Positions 63,428-64,000 of a DNA stretch of 64,000 nt are shown in pieces. Position numbers and translations under genes: made by a program. The DNA lies in NCBI RefSeq assembly GCF_019797745.1, contig NZ_VOSI01000004.1, positions 211,328 to 275,327 on the forward strand, in the 5' to 3' direction. The notes under the pieces were generated by a model that did no database searches, was not told the origin of the DNA, and worked only from the letters and a program-made list of their open reading frames with translations. Origin of the DNA: Edaphocola aurantiacus. GTDB lineage: Bacteria > Bacteroidota > Bacteroidia > Chitinophagales > Chitinophagaceae. The first letter of the stretch is position 1. Every line of letters begins with the position of its first letter.

Positions 63428-64000
63428 ATGAAAAGAGATCAAAACATAAAGAACGACCTGATTATCCGCACCCTGATGGGAGAAGCTGTAGAGCGCACAC
63501 CGGTATGGATGATGCGTCAGGCCGGACGTTACCTGCCGGAATATATTGCCCTGCGTAATAAATACTCTTTCTTCGAGCGTTGTCAGAATCCTGAGCTGGC
63601 TTGTGAGATTACCTTACAGCCGGTAGATATTGTTGGTGTTGATGCTGCTATCCTGTTTTCTGACATCCTGGTAGTACCACAGGCAATGGGGCTGGAGGTG
63701 CAGCTGATCGAAAAGCAAGGACCACTGTTGCCAGACCCGATCAAGACGGCTAAAGACCTGGAACGCGTGCGTGTAGCGGATGTAGATGAGACGCTTTCTT
63801 ATGTATTTGATGCTATTAAACTGATCAAGCAAGAGCTGAATGGTCGAGTGCCGCTGATTGGCTTTGCCGGAGCGCCATGGACTTTACTGTGCTATATGGT
63901 GCAGGGTAAGGGCAGCAAGACTTTTGATGAAGCTAAAGCATTCTGTTATCAGCAACCGGAAGTGGCACACCAGTTATTGCAGATGATTACGGATACCACT
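63428..64000 (+). CDS. hemE: uroporphyrinogen decarboxylase (5' part, runs off window)
   Basis: The first 191 codons are present and the frame is open at the window edge. [15 protein letters not shown] (N-terminal signature 1), [13 protein letters not shown] (with catalytic Asp) and [13 protein letters not shown] identify HemE. It decarboxylates uroporphyrinogen III to coproporphyrinogen III and follows hemD after 24 bp, so the two form a haem operon. Confidence 0.95.
   Translation, partial: MKRDQNIKNDLIIRTLMGEAVERTPVWMMRQAGRYLPEYIALRNKYSFFERCQNPELACEITLQPVDIVGVDAAILFSDILVVPQAMGLEVQLIEKQGPLLPDPIKTAKDLERVRVADVDETLSYVFDAIKLIKQELNGRVPLIGFAGAPWTLLCYMVQGKGSKTFDEAKAFCYQQPEVAHQLLQMITDTT

Overview
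The window comes from a Bacteroidota chromosome, probably from the Chitinophagales or a near relative. The evidence is a very large secreted protein with a type IX secretion (T9SS) sorting domain, an IPExxxVDY-family protein, a DUF6029 barrel protein next to a TlpA thioredoxin, Bacteroidota-type promoters (TTTG, 19 bases, TAnnTTTG), and a Rho factor with a long disordered Gln/Asn-rich insertion. The genus cannot be fixed from sequence alone.

Region 1 (1-26.1 kb) is ordinary backbone: IPExxxVDY protein, SPFH membrane protein, PepD dipeptidase, a short MutS-like ATPase, hypoxanthine phosphoribosyltransferase, GcvH, VanZ-like protein, phosphodiester-glycosidase-like lipoprotein, DbpA-like RNA helicase, TlpA thioredoxin, DUF6029 barrel, the 1634-residue T9SS protein, a SulP transporter followed by beta-carbonic anhydrase (a likely bicarbonate module), MazG-like protein, MgtE, LpxK, a 2TM protein and ComEC. 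It ends at a tRNA-Ala(GGC) gene with its own consensus promoter.

Region 2 (26,165-44,424) is an integrated element of about 18.3 kb inserted in the 3' end of the tRNA-Ala gene and bounded by a 21-bp direct repeat. A tyrosine integrase lies at the left end. At the right end are divergent repressor-type regulators around a palindromic operator, and a secreted cargo protein. Leftward from there runs an early operon: small proteins, a VirE_N/primase plus SF3-type helicase, a small lipoprotein and a cytosine-methyltransferase-like protein. After a terminator and a repeat-rich control region comes a long leftward late operon: a FtsK/HerA/A32-type packaging-like ATPase, a beta-rich capsid candidate, about eleven small proteins with membrane segments, a membrane-anchored HExxH peptidase-like protein, an annexin-repeat-like protein, a peptidoglycan-binding-like protein, a GH19 lysozyme, a CHAP hydrolase, a possible spike protein and a histone-like basic protein. 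I find no portal, large terminase, tape measure, sheath or baseplate. The best reading is a prophage of a tailless virus that contains a membrane, with a PM2/PRD1-like life style. I cannot assign it to a described family; it is the most interesting system in the window.

Region 3 (44.4-47.0 kb) is AT-rich and looks like residue of older insertions at the same tRNA site. A second, diverged copy of the post-tRNA sequence lies 1.2 kb further on, with small secreted or membrane proteins between and beyond.

Region 4 (47.0-64 kb) is backbone again: EamA permease, beta-barrel protein, HD hydrolase, metallophosphoesterase, Tag glycosylase, Rho, an SDR-type epimerase, PheS, a barrel protein, methylmalonyl-CoA mutase, three tandem paralogous secreted proteins, a CoA-binding protein, HemD and the start of HemE, which runs off the window. 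Long perfect hairpin terminators separate most transcription units.
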